Below are positions 35,942-44,631 of a stretch of DNA of 64,000 nt, piece by piece. The stretch comes from Roseateles subflavus (GTDB lineage Bacteria; Pseudomonadota; Gammaproteobacteria; Burkholderiales; Burkholderiaceae_C), in the NCBI RefSeq assembly GCF_030285365.1, contig NZ_JASVDS010000003.1, forward strand, positions 62,001-126,000, written 5' to 3'. Below the pieces are notes generated by a model that ran no database searches, was not told the DNA's origin, and saw only the letters and a program-made list of their open reading frames with translations. Made by a program: the position numbers and the translations under genes. How positions within the stretch are numbered: position 1 is the stretch's first letter; the number at the start of each line of letters is the position of its first letter.

Positions 35942-37026
35942 ACCTGAGCTATGGCCTGGGGCGAAAGATCGCCAGCGCGGTGGCCAGCACGGTCCTGCTG
36001 GTTCATGCGGTGATTTTCATTCTCTGCTACACCATCTACTACTTGGCGGGCAAGTACTGGCCCACGCTGTTTGACTGCGAGTCGGACTTGCCGACGCTGC
36101 CAGACTTTCTGCTCTTCCTGGCGCTGGGGCTGGTGGCGGTGCTGGTGTCGCTCTATTTCTCCACGCGGATCGCCCGTCGCCTCGTGGAGCCATTGAACAG
36201 CGTGGCTACAGGCATTCGCTGTGTGGCCGCAGGCGACCTCGACGCCAGAGCTCAGGCCACTGAGGCGCCGCTGGGCGAGGCCTCTGCGCTGGTTCAGGAC
36301 TTCAACCAGATGGCAGAAAAGCTGCAGCGCGCTGTGAATGAACGAGCTCAGTGGAATGCGGCCATCGCCCACGAGCTTCGCACGCCGGTGACCATCCTGC
36401 GAGGGCGCCTGTTGGGCTTTGCCGATGGCGTCTTTCCTCCGACGGAAGAGGCGCTGCGCAAGCTGTTGACGCAGGTCGACGGGCTGTCCCGCCTGATCGA
36501 GGACTTGCGCCTGCTGAGCCTATTCGAGTCCCATCAGCTGCGACTGGACCTTCGCAGTGTCAACCTCGAGCAAGAGATCCGGACGGTGGGCGATATCTAT
36601 GAGCCCATGCTGCAAAAGGCAGGGCTGCGTCTGCGAATCCTGGTGGAGGCGATGCCAGTGCGCTGCGACCCGCTGCGCATCCGCCAAGCGCTGGTGGCCT
36701 TGCTGGACAACGCTCTGAAGTACGCCACGGCCGGTGAACTCTGGGTTCGCTTCGCCCGCGAGGGGGAAGACAACGTCCTGCGAGTGAACGACGCTGGCCC
36801 CGGCCTGCCCGACGCCGCCATGCAGCAGGTCTTCCAGGCGTTTTGGCAGGCCGACAGTGTCAGCGCCAAGATCGCTGGCGGCAACGGGCTCGGACTGTCT
36901 GTCGTGAAGGCCATCGCGATGGCCCACGGCGGCGACGCCCGCTGCACGGCGAACGAAGCCGGTGGAACGAGCTTCTCGATCCGCTGGCCGATTGCATCTC
37001 CAGACGCGGCCCGCTCGACCGACTGA
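35938..37026 (+). CDS. Sensor histidine kinase
   Basis: A 362-aa membrane kinase paired with the preceding regulator. TM1 is about residues 12-40, a short periplasmic loop contains WPTLFDCESDLPTLP, and TM2 is about 56-78 (FLLFLALGLVAVLVSLYFST). A HAMP linker follows, then HisKA with His145 in AIAHELRTPVTIL, and an HATPase_c domain with LVALLDNALKYA, VNDAGPGLP and GGNGLGLSVVKAIA. The sensing loop is very small (about 20 residues), so signal detection may involve the membrane or a partner protein such as the PotF-like binding protein. Confidence 0.9.
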   Translation: MNLSYGLGRKIASAVASTVLLVHAVIFILCYTIYYLAGKYWPTLFDCESDLPTLPDFLLFLALGLVAVLVSLYFSTRIARRLVEPLNSVATGIRCVAAGDLDARAQATEAPLGEASALVQDFNQMAEKLQRAVNERAQWNAAIAHELRTPVTILRGRLLGFADGVFPPTEEALRKLLTQVDGLSRLIEDLRLLSLFESHQLRLDLRSVNLEQEIRTVGDIYEPMLQKAGLRLRILVEAMPVRCDPLRIRQALVALLDNALKYATAGELWVRFAREGEDNVLRVNDAGPGLPDAAMQQVFQAFWQADSVSAKIAGGNGLGLSVVKAIAMAHGGDARCTANEAGGTSFSIRWPIASPDAARSTD

Positions 37027-37524
37027 CGCCCAGGGCGCCGCAAGCGCGCCTACCCGCCACTCACCCTCTCCATCCCTGCGCCGCAGCGCACCAGGCGAGG
37101 CGTTCGCACAACTGCACCGCGGTACACACGCCCACACCGGCGGAGCGCAGGCCTGGGGTCTTGTTGCCGGGCGCGCTTGCCGCGTGCGACCACCCAAGCC
37201 CCTGTCGCTTGTGCCGTCCGTGTGCACCTGCTGCATACACCTGCCGCATGCACCTGAAGCATGCCTGCAAGCACCGGCTCAGCATCGCTGATGCCCACGC
37301 GCGGTGCGTGCGTCGGCAGCTTGCATCTGCCTGGCAACGGGCAACGCGCTCCGTTGGATCGACGCGGTGACGTCTGTCCTCCCGCGGGCTGACATACAAG
37401 GCAGACGCCCCCCCGTAACGTTGGCGCCGCTGTCCCCTCGAACGCCGGAGCCAGGCAGCAGCAAGGGCCGATCACTTCTCTCAATCCTGCCCTCCCCAAC
37501 GCTCGACATTACGGAGATCCCCTG
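37027..37524. other. Intergenic region upstream of potF with short repeats
   Basis: About 500 bp without a credible gene. At 37222-37267 a short motif recurs: GCACCTG, GCATACACCTG, GCATGCACCTG and GCATGCCTG, spaced 13-15 bp apart, which looks like an array of protein-binding sites. The ribosome site ACGGAGATCCCC stands just before the potF ATG. It is a likely control region for the importer, possibly bound by the upstream response regulator. Confidence 0.45.
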
Positions 37525-38640
37525 ATGAAACTCTCGCCAGCCCGCTGTGCCCTGACGCTTCTTGGCGCTCTGCTCTTCGCCGCCGGAGGCGCTGCACACG
37601 CGGAAGAAGAAAAGGTCCTGAACGTCTACAACTGGTCGGACTACATCTCCGAGGAGACCATCCAGAAGTTTGAGAAGGAGACGGGCATCAAGGTCCGCTA
37701 CGACGTCTTCGACAACAACGAGATCCTGCATGCCAAGCTCGTGGCTGGCCGGACGGGCTATGACGTGGTGGTGCCCGGATCGAACTGGGCCGGCCTGCAG
37801 ATCCTTGGCGGGCTGCTGCAGGAACTGGACAAGTCGAAGATCCCGAACCTCAAGAACATCGACCCGAGCATCAATGAGCGGCTCTCCAAGGTGGATCCTG
37901 GCAACAAGTTCCTGGTCACCTGGCTGTGGGGCTACACGACGGTCGGCATCAACGTCGACAAGGTGAAGGCTGCGCTGGGAGGACCGCTCCCTGAGAACGT
38001 GTGGGATCTCGTCATGAAGCCGGAGTACATCAGCAAGCTGAAGTCCTGCGGCGTGTCCTTCCTCGACTCCGCCGACGAGGTGGTCGTCGTGGCGCTGCAG
38101 TACCTGGGCCGGGACGGCGCGAACAAGACGCCGGCTGACTACGCGGCGGCGACTGCCCTGCTGAAGTCGATCCGTCCCTACGTGACGCTGTTCAGCTCCT
38201 CGGGCTACATCAACGACCTGGCGAGCGGCTCCTTGTGCGTGTCGGTCGGCTGGTCCGGCGACATCAACATCGCGCGGCAGCGTGCGATCGACGGCAAGAC
38301 GGGCCAGAAGATCGAGGCGCTGATCCCCAAGAGCGGCGGGCCTCTGTGGTTCGACACCATGGCGATTCCCGCGGATGCGCCGCATCCCGAGAATGCGCTC
38401 AAGTGGATCAACTTCATCCTTCGTCCTGAGATCAGCGCGTCGCTGACGAACAAGGTCTTCTACGCCAATCCCACCACCGCGGTATCCAAGAAGTTCGTCG
38501 TTCCTGACGTGGCGAACAACCCGACCGTGTTCTTGTCGGAAGAGAACCTGGCCCGGATGAAGAGCACCGCCGGCACCTTGAGCAACGAGAACCGGCGACA
38601 GCAGAACCGCGTCTATTCGGTGTTCAAGACCGGTCTGTGA
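37525..38640 (+). CDS. potF: Polyamine ABC transporter substrate-binding protein (PotF type)
   Basis: A 371-aa periplasmic binding protein with signal peptide LTLLGALLFAAGGAAHA. The mature start KVLNVYNWSDYISEETIQKFEKE is typical of PotD/PotF. Further blocks are GYDVVVPGSNWAGLQ, FLVTWLWGYTTVGIN, SVGWSGDINIARQRA and PLWFDTMAIPADAPHPENA. PotF binds putrescine and PotD prefers spermidine; the sequence groups it with PotF in general plan, but ligand choice is uncertain. It is the first gene of a four-gene importer operon (12 bp to potG). Confidence 0.92.
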   Translation: MKLSPARCALTLLGALLFAAGGAAHAEEEKVLNVYNWSDYISEETIQKFEKETGIKVRYDVFDNNEILHAKLVAGRTGYDVVVPGSNWAGLQILGGLLQELDKSKIPNLKNIDPSINERLSKVDPGNKFLVTWLWGYTTVGINVDKVKAALGGPLPENVWDLVMKPEYISKLKSCGVSFLDSADEVVVVALQYLGRDGANKTPADYAAATALLKSIRPYVTLFSSSGYINDLASGSLCVSVGWSGDINIARQRAIDGKTGQKIEALIPKSGGPLWFDTMAIPADAPHPENALKWINFILRPEISASLTNKVFYANPTTAVSKKFVVPDVANNPTVFLSEENLARMKSTAGTLSNENRRQQNRVYSVFKTGL

Positions 38641-38652
38641 GGAGCCGGGGTC

Positions 38653-39744
38653 ATGGCGCATGAGAACGCGGGCTTCCTTCGCATCAAGGACGTCACGAAG
38701 AAGTTCGGCCCGTATACGGCCGTGGACAACGTTTCGCTGGACATCGCGAAGGGCGAGATCTTCGCCCTGCTGGGCTCTTCGGGATGCGGCAAGACGACGC
38801 TGCTGCGCATGCTGGCCGGCTTCGAGACGCTCAGCGCCGGCAGCATCACGCTCAACGGCGTGGAACTGGGTGGCATGCCGCCCTACCAGCGGCCGCTGAA
38901 CATGATGTTCCAGTCGTACGCTTTGTTTCCCCACCTGACCGTGTGGGACAACATTGCCTTCGGGCTGCGACGCGATGGCTTGCCACGGGACCAGGTCGCC
39001 GAGCGAGTGGATGCCATGCTGCGTCTGGTGCAGCTGGGAAAGTTCGCAAAGCGCAAGCCGCACCAGCTCTCCGGCGGCCAGCAGCAGCGGGTGGCCTTGG
39101 CACGCAGCCTGGCCAAGCAGCCGCAGTTGCTGCTGCTCGACGAGCCGCTCGGAGCGCTCGACAAGAAGCTGCGCGAGCAGACACAGATCGAACTGGCCAA
39201 CATCATCCGGCAGGTCGGCGTCACCTGCGTCATGGTCACGCATGATCAGGAGGAAGCCATGACGCTGGCGTCGCGCATCGCGGTGATGAGCGAGGGGCGC
39301 CTGCTGCAAGTCGGGGCACCGGAGGAAATCTACGAGACCCCCTCCAGCCGCTTCGTGGCGGACTTCATCGGCAATGTGAACCTCATGCAGGGCACGGTGG
39401 CCGTTGACGAGACGGATCACGTGATCATCGACTGCGCGGACTGCCGCCACTATGTCGGGCACGGCATCACGGGCACGCAGGGCATGGCCGTCTGGGTGGC
39501 GGTGCGTCCCGAGAAGATCCAGCTCTCGGCTCAGGCCCCGGTGGATGACTTCAACTATGCCTATGGCCGCGTGGAGTCGATGTCCTACTTTGGCAGTGTC
39601 ACCCTCTACCGCATCAAGCTCGGCAGCGGCCAAGTGATCGCCGTCAGTCAGGCCAACCACGAACGCTATGCCGAGCAGTTCAGCCAGGGTGACGCCGTGT
39701 GGGCGAACTGGTCGACGACGACCCAGGTTGTGCTGACCCAATGA
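38653..39744 (+). CDS. potG: Polyamine ABC transporter ATP-binding protein
   Basis: A 363-aa ABC ATPase. It has Walker [13 protein letters not shown]-loop [11 protein letters not shown], signature [15 protein letters not shown], Walker [13 protein letters not shown] and H-loop VTHDQEEAM. The C-terminal TOBE-type domain (about 285-360, [12 protein letters not shown]) is as in PotA/PotG. It energises uptake through PotHI. Its stop overlaps the potH start (ATGA). Confidence 0.94.
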   Translation: MAHENAGFLRIKDVTKKFGPYTAVDNVSLDIAKGEIFALLGSSGCGKTTLLRMLAGFETLSAGSITLNGVELGGMPPYQRPLNMMFQSYALFPHLTVWDNIAFGLRRDGLPRDQVAERVDAMLRLVQLGKFAKRKPHQLSGGQQQRVALARSLAKQPQLLLLDEPLGALDKKLREQTQIELANIIRQVGVTCVMVTHDQEEAMTLASRIAVMSEGRLLQVGAPEEIYETPSSRFVADFIGNVNLMQGTVAVDETDHVIIDCADCRHYVGHGITGTQGMAVWVAVRPEKIQLSAQAPVDDFNYAYGRVESMSYFGSVTLYRIKLGSGQVIAVSQANHERYAEQFSQGDAVWANWSTTTQVVLTQ

Positions 39745-40661
39745 CCATGAAACGCATTCTTCCGCGCGGCCGCACGGCCGTGATTGGCATCCCCTATGCC
39801 TGGCTGCTGGTCTTCTTCTTCGCCCCGTTCCTGATCGTCCTGAAGTACTCGTTCTCCGAGATGGGCCTCGTGACCGTCCATGACATCGTCACGGTGTCCG
39901 ACGGCGCCATCCGGCTGGTGGCGAAGTATGCCAACTACGCCTTCATCGCCACGGATGGCTGGTACTTCATGGCCTATGTCTCGAGCCTGAAGTACGCCGC
40001 GATCACGACGGTGTGCTGCCTCCTGATCGGCTATCCCTTTTCCTACTTCATGGCGCGCTCGCGGCCGACGCTGCAGCCCGCGCTGCTGATGATGGTGATG
40101 CTGCCCTTCTGGACCTCGTTCCTCTTGCGCGTGTACGCCTGGAAGGGGCTGCTTGATGAGCGCGGCTGGCTGGCCAGCGTGCTCACCTCGCTCCACGTCG
40201 ACACGCTGCTGCTGGCGCTGGGGCTGATCAGTGCGCCGGGGGTCTATCTGCACACGCCGTTCTCGCTGGTGGTGGGCATGACTTACACCTACCTGCCCTT
40301 CATGATCCTGCCGCTCTACTCGAACCTGGCGAAGTTGGACCTGCGATTGCTCGAGGCGGCTGCCGACCTCGGGGCCACGCCGTGGCTGACGTTCTGGAAG
40401 GTGACCGTGCCGCTATCCCGTGCCGGCATCGTCGCGGGCTCGATGCTCGTGTTCATCCCTAGCATCGGCGAGTACGTCATCCCCGAGCTGCTGGGCGGAC
40501 CGCAGACGCTGATGATCGCCCGGGTGATCTGGGATGAGTTCTTCACCAACAACGACTGGCCCATGGCCTCGTCCGTGGCCGTGGTGCTGGTACTGCTCAT
40601 CGTCGTGCCCCTGGCGGTCTTCAACAAGTACCAGATGCAGGCGCAGGAGCTGAAGTCATGA
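39741..40661 (+). CDS. potH: Polyamine ABC transporter permease (PotH type)
   Basis: A 306-aa inner-membrane permease with six predicted helices (for example YAWLLVFFFAPFLIVLKYSF and YAAITTVCCLLIGYPFSYFM). The cytoplasmic EAA loop LLEAAADLGATPWLTFWKVTVPLS contacts the ATPase. ATG 39741 overlaps the potG stop; a second ATG at 39747 is equally possible. Its end overlaps potI. Confidence 0.93.
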   Translation: MTMKRILPRGRTAVIGIPYAWLLVFFFAPFLIVLKYSFSEMGLVTVHDIVTVSDGAIRLVAKYANYAFIATDGWYFMAYVSSLKYAAITTVCCLLIGYPFSYFMARSRPTLQPALLMMVMLPFWTSFLLRVYAWKGLLDERGWLASVLTSLHVDTLLLALGLISAPGVYLHTPFSLVVGMTYTYLPFMILPLYSNLAKLDLRLLEAAADLGATPWLTFWKVTVPLSRAGIVAGSMLVFIPSIGEYVIPELLGGPQTLMIARVIWDEFFTNNDWPMASSVAVVLVLLIVVPLAVFNKYQMQAQELKS

Positions 40662-41512
40662 TCCGGGCATTTCAAGGTCGTCGCGCAACGGCGGCACTGG
40701 GCAAGAGCTGGCTGGCCGGGGGGCTGCTGTTCCTGTACCTCCCCATGTTCACGCTGATCGTGTACTCCTTCAACAAGTCGCCGATGCCCGATGTATGGGG
40801 CGGCTTCACGCTGGAGTTCTACGGCAAGCTGGCCCGGGACAAGGAGCTTCTGGGCGCGCTGTGGCTGTCCCTCAAGATCGCGTTCTGGTCCGCCACACTG
40901 TCGGTGATGCTGGGCACGATGGCCGCGTTCACCCTGGTCAAGTACAAGCGCTTCTCCGGCAGGACCTTTTTCACCGGCATGGTGAACGCGCCGCTCGTGA
41001 TGCCCGAGGTGATTCAGGGGCTGTCCCTGCTCCTGATGCTGGTGGCGATCCAGTCCTCCTTCGGTTTCCTCGAGCGCGGCTTTCTCACCATCCTGATCGG
41101 GCACGTCGTGCTCGGGCTCGCCTATGCGGCGGTCGTTATTTCAGCCCGCTTGCAATCGTTGAATCCGCAGCTCGAGGAAGCAGCGATGGATCTCGGGGCG
41201 CGCCCCTGGAATGTGTTTCGCCTGGTCACGCTGCCCATGATCAGCCAATCACTGGGCGCGGCCTGGTTGCTCACCTTCAGCCTGTCACTGGATGACGTGG
41301 TGACCTCGGCATTCCTGTCCGGGCCGGGCGCCACGACCTTGCCCCTCGTCATCTTCTCCCGCGCCCGCCTCGGCCTCAATCCCAGCGTGAATGCCGTGGC
41401 CAGCGTGACCATCGTCGTCGTGGCGACCTGCGTCACCGTGGCCAGTGTTCTGGTGGCTCGATCCGAACGTCGGCGTACCCAAGAAATTAGTTCAGCGTCC
41501 CGAGACGAATAG
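40658..41512 (+). CDS. potI: Polyamine ABC transporter permease (PotI type)
   Basis: A 284-aa second permease half. Helices include WLAGGLLFLYLPMFTLIVYSF, and the EAA loop reads LEEAAMDLGARPWNVFRLVT. SFNKSPMPDVWGGFTLEFY after the first helix is characteristic of PotC/PotI. Translation is coupled to potH by ATGA. A porin-like gene follows 35 bp later and may share the transcript. Confidence 0.93.
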   Translation: MIRAFQGRRATAALGKSWLAGGLLFLYLPMFTLIVYSFNKSPMPDVWGGFTLEFYGKLARDKELLGALWLSLKIAFWSATLSVMLGTMAAFTLVKYKRFSGRTFFTGMVNAPLVMPEVIQGLSLLLMLVAIQSSFGFLERGFLTILIGHVVLGLAYAAVVISARLQSLNPQLEEAAMDLGARPWNVFRLVTLPMISQSLGAAWLLTFSLSLDDVVTSAFLSGPGATTLPLVIFSRARLGLNPSVNAVASVTIVVVATCVTVASVLVARSERRRTQEISSASRDE

Positions 41513-41547
41513 TCCGGGGCAATTCCTTGCACCCTAACGGAGATCCC

Positions 41548-42918
41548 ATGAAGACAATTCGAATGACCGCGCTGTCGGTGGCCCTGCTGATGTCCTTCGA
41601 GGCAGCGTCCGCCCAGACGCCGGGTGGACAGGATCAGTCCAAGGAAATCCAGGCGCTGCGCGCCCGGGTGGAGGAGCTCGAAAAGGAGGCCCGTGCCCGC
41701 AAGGCAGCGGCAGCGGAGGCCGCACAAGGGGCGGCCGCTCAGGAGCGGGAGCTGAACCGGCAGATGGTCAAGACGGACGCACTGGAGACGGCGCAGGAGA
41801 CCAACGGCTACAAGGCGCTGAAGCTGTCCGGCTACATCGAGCCGGTGTTCATCTACAACCAGCGTCAGAACCGAGCCGGCTTCCAGTTCCTCAACCAGCA
41901 GTCGGATGGCTATGCGTATGACACCTCGTTCATGGGGTCGGCCGTTCTCGACCTGCTCAAGGAGACGGACAGCGGCACGCAGTGGCATTTGACGCTCAGC
42001 CCCAATCGTGGCGCAGGCTCGGTCATGGACGGCAAGAGCATCATTCAAGAGGCCTCGGTGTCCATCCCCTTGGACAGCCCGGCTCGACGCCTCATCGCTG
42101 GTCAGATTCCTGACTGGTCGGGCTACGAGTACCAGCAGCCCACACTGAATCCCCTGACCAGCCACAACCTGCTGTATGACTTCACCGCGCCGGTCAGCTT
42201 TGTCGGGATCGGGTTGGATGTGAAGGTCGACAAGTGGTGGATCCGCTCGGCGCTGGCCAATGCGAACACACCGATTCGCAAGGCCAACGAGCGCTCGCCG
42301 AGCTGGGCCTTCCGCATCGACTACGCCAAGGGCGAGTTCGTTGGCTTCGGCTTCGCCAGCCTGCTGGGCAAGCAGCCCAACCTGAATACGGGCAGCAACA
42401 CCATGGCCTATCTGACGGAGCTTGACGGCTTCTTCACGCGTGGGGATCTCACGCTGCAGGGCCAAATCGCCATCGGCGGTCAGCGCCAGGGAGCGATCAC
42501 GCCGGACGACGATGGCACCTGGCACGACTCCCGGTGGGTGGGCGTCTCTGGCTTGTTTGGCTACATGCTCACGCCGCGCCTGCAAGCGCTGGTGCGTGCT
42601 GACTACATCCAGAACGACAGCCATGGCGGGGGGCTGTTCGGCACCACCGGCCTCTCGAAGGTCAATGCCGACGGCACGATCAGCTATGGCTACGACGGCC
42701 GTAACGGCATCGGCCCGGACGTTCGAGACGACGTCTCGCGCGGCGCCAATCGCTACGCCATCACCGCCGGCCTGAAGTACGCCTTCGACAAGGCCACGAC
42801 GCTCAAGGTCGAGTACCGCCTGGACGGTGCGGACCGTGCCGTGTTCAACGACGCCAAGTCGGGTGACGTCAAGAAGACCAACAGCTTGCTGATTGCCTCG
42901 CTGGTAGTCGCCTTCTAG
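41548..42918 (+). CDS. Outer-membrane porin-like protein with coiled-coil start
   Basis: A 456-aa exported protein. The signal peptide is MKTIRMTALSVALLMSFEAA, ending ASA. A coiled-coil segment (EIQALRARVEELEKEARARK, residues about 30-75) precedes a beta-barrel-like body with SGYIEPVFIYNQRQN and repeated aromatic alternation. The terminal strand LLIASLVVAF ends in Phe. It resembles the DUF3138 family of betaproteobacteria or DcaP-type porins; I cannot decide between them. Its place behind potI suggests outer-membrane passage for amines. The leader ACGGAGATCCC is the same as that of potF. Confidence 0.7.
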   Translation: MKTIRMTALSVALLMSFEAASAQTPGGQDQSKEIQALRARVEELEKEARARKAAAAEAAQGAAAQERELNRQMVKTDALETAQETNGYKALKLSGYIEPVFIYNQRQNRAGFQFLNQQSDGYAYDTSFMGSAVLDLLKETDSGTQWHLTLSPNRGAGSVMDGKSIIQEASVSIPLDSPARRLIAGQIPDWSGYEYQQPTLNPLTSHNLLYDFTAPVSFVGIGLDVKVDKWWIRSALANANTPIRKANERSPSWAFRIDYAKGEFVGFGFASLLGKQPNLNTGSNTMAYLTELDGFFTRGDLTLQGQIAIGGQRQGAITPDDDGTWHDSRWVGVSGLFGYMLTPRLQALVRADYIQNDSHGGGLFGTTGLSKVNADGTISYGYDGRNGIGPDVRDDVSRGANRYAITAGLKYAFDKATTLKVEYRLDGADRAVFNDAKSGDVKKTNSLLIASLVVAF

Positions 42919-43001
42919 CCGCTTCCTGGCGCCGGTGCCTGGCAACCTCGAGTGAATTCGGGGGCCGGGCCGGCGCTGCCACTCCTGCCTCTGGGCAACA
43001 C

Positions 43002-44492
43002 ATGAACCAAAGCAAACTGTGGGCCGCACGGGCGGCCGAACTGCGTCCGGACGGGCGCGCCTTCATCGAGGGTCGCCGTGTCGCAGCGGTTGACGGCCTT
43101 ACCTTTGACCGGCAGTCCCCTATCGACGGTCGGCCGCTGGGGGCTGTTGCCCGCGGGCAGGCCGCGGACATCGACGCCGCCGTTCAGAGTGCACGGCGAG
43201 CCTTCGAGGACCGGCGCTGGACAGGCATGCCGCCAGCGTCTCGCAAGAAGGTCCTGCACCGCTTTTCGGCACTGATCCTGGCGGCGCGCGACGAGCTGGC
43301 ACTGCTGGAAACGCTCGACATGGGCAAGCCGATCCAGTACGCCCTCGAGGAGGACGTGGCCGCCACCGCGAGCTGCATCGCCTGGTATGCAGAGGCACTC
43401 GACAAGGTGTACGGCGAGATCGCACCGACCGCCGATGATGCGCTGGCGCTGATCGCCCGTGAGCCGATGGGCGTGATCGGCGCCGTCGTGCCCTGGAACT
43501 ACCCGATGGTCATGGCGGCCTGGAAGCTCGGGCCCGCACTGGCCGCGGGCAACAGCGTGGTGCTCAAGCCCAGTGAGAAGAGCCCGCTGACGGCCATGCG
43601 CCTGGCCGAGCTGGCCATGGAGGCCGGCTTGCCGCCGGGGGTGTTCAACGTGGTGCCTGGTTTCGGCCACGAGGCGGGCGAAGCGTTGGCCCTGCACATG
43701 GATGTCGATGCCATCGGCTTCACGGGGTCGACCCGTGTCGGACGCCTCATGCTCGCCTACGCAGGCCAAAGCAATCTCAAGCGTGTCTACAACGAGCTGG
43801 GAGGCAAGTCCGCGGTGCTGGTCTTTGATGACCACAAGGACCTCGAGCGCGCGGCGCGCACGGTGGCGGGCAGCATGTTCTACAACCAGGGGGAGAGCTG
43901 CAATGCGCCGTCCCGGGTGCTGGTGCAGGCGGACATCGCGGAGGACTTCGTCCAACTCCTGGCCGCCGAGGCACGCAGTTTTGCGCCGGGTGATCCGCTG
44001 GACCCCGAGACCGAGCTGGGCGCCCTCGTGGATGAGCAGCAGCTGCGGACCGTCCTTGGCTATCTGGCGGCTGGGCGAGAGGCCGGGGCCCGCTGTGTGA
44101 CTGGCGGCGAGCAGGCACGCCAGGACAGCGGTGGCTACTACGTGCAGCCCACCATCTTCGACGGCGTGACCAACTCGATGAAGATCGCACGCGAGGAGAT
44201 TTTCGGACCGGTGATGAGCGTCCTTCGATTCCAGAGCGAGGAAGAGGCGATAGCCCTGGCCAATGACACGCCCTACGGCTTGCAGGCGAGCGTCTGGAGC
44301 CACGACCTCAACCGGGCCCACCGGGTGTCCCGGGCGCTGCGTGCCGGGACGGTTCACGTGAACCAGTACGACGAGGACGACATCACGGTGCCGTTCGGCG
44401 GCTACAAGCAAAGTGGCAACGGGCGCGACAAGAGCCTGCACGCCTTCGAGAAGTACACCGAGCTGAAAACCACCTGGATCAGTCTCGATTGA
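43002..44492 (+). CDS. Aldehyde dehydrogenase, PuuC/gamma-glutamyl-aminobutyraldehyde type
   Basis: A 496-aa NAD(P)-dependent aldehyde dehydrogenase. Active-site features are WNYPMVMAAWKLGPALAAGN, the ELGGKS Glu, and catalytic Cys in NQGESCNAPSRV; the end is PFGGYKQSGNGRDKSLHAFE. In E. coli PuuC oxidises gamma-glutamyl-gamma-aminobutyraldehyde. This gene is on the pot strand, 83 bp after the porin gene and facing the puuB-puuA pair, which supports that role. It could also oxidise 3-aminopropanal or other aminoaldehydes. Confidence 0.85.
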   Translation: MNQSKLWAARAAELRPDGRAFIEGRRVAAVDGLTFDRQSPIDGRPLGAVARGQAADIDAAVQSARRAFEDRRWTGMPPASRKKVLHRFSALILAARDELALLETLDMGKPIQYALEEDVAATASCIAWYAEALDKVYGEIAPTADDALALIAREPMGVIGAVVPWNYPMVMAAWKLGPALAAGNSVVLKPSEKSPLTAMRLAELAMEAGLPPGVFNVVPGFGHEAGEALALHMDVDAIGFTGSTRVGRLMLAYAGQSNLKRVYNELGGKSAVLVFDDHKDLERAARTVAGSMFYNQGESCNAPSRVLVQADIAEDFVQLLAAEARSFAPGDPLDPETELGALVDEQQLRTVLGYLAAGREAGARCVTGGEQARQDSGGYYVQPTIFDGVTNSMKIAREEIFGPVMSVLRFQSEEEAIALANDTPYGLQASVWSHDLNRAHRVSRALRAGTVHVNQYDEDDITVPFGGYKQSGNGRDKSLHAFEKYTELKTTWISLD

Positions 44493-44527
44493 AGTGCTGG
44501 CCCGCCACGCGGGAGGAGCCAATGCAT

Positions 44528-44552
44528 CGAGGGGGCCGCTGAGGCCCCCTCG
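44528..44552. terminator. Hairpin between convergent ALDH and puuB genes
   Basis: Perfect 10-bp stem CGAGGGGGCC/GGCCCCCTCG with loop GCTGA, 36 bp past the ALDH stop. There is no T-run, so efficiency is uncertain. Confidence 0.65.
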
Positions 44553-44631
44553 ACGCTTGGTGGATGCAGCATCAGGAGGTGCCAAGCCTATCAGCCGCTA
44601 TCCCTTGCCGGTCTGGTTCAGGGGTCGGGAT

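Noticed and set aside
37222-37267. CRISPR-like array
   Set aside because: Units are too short (7-11 bp) and too closely spaced, and there are no cas genes.
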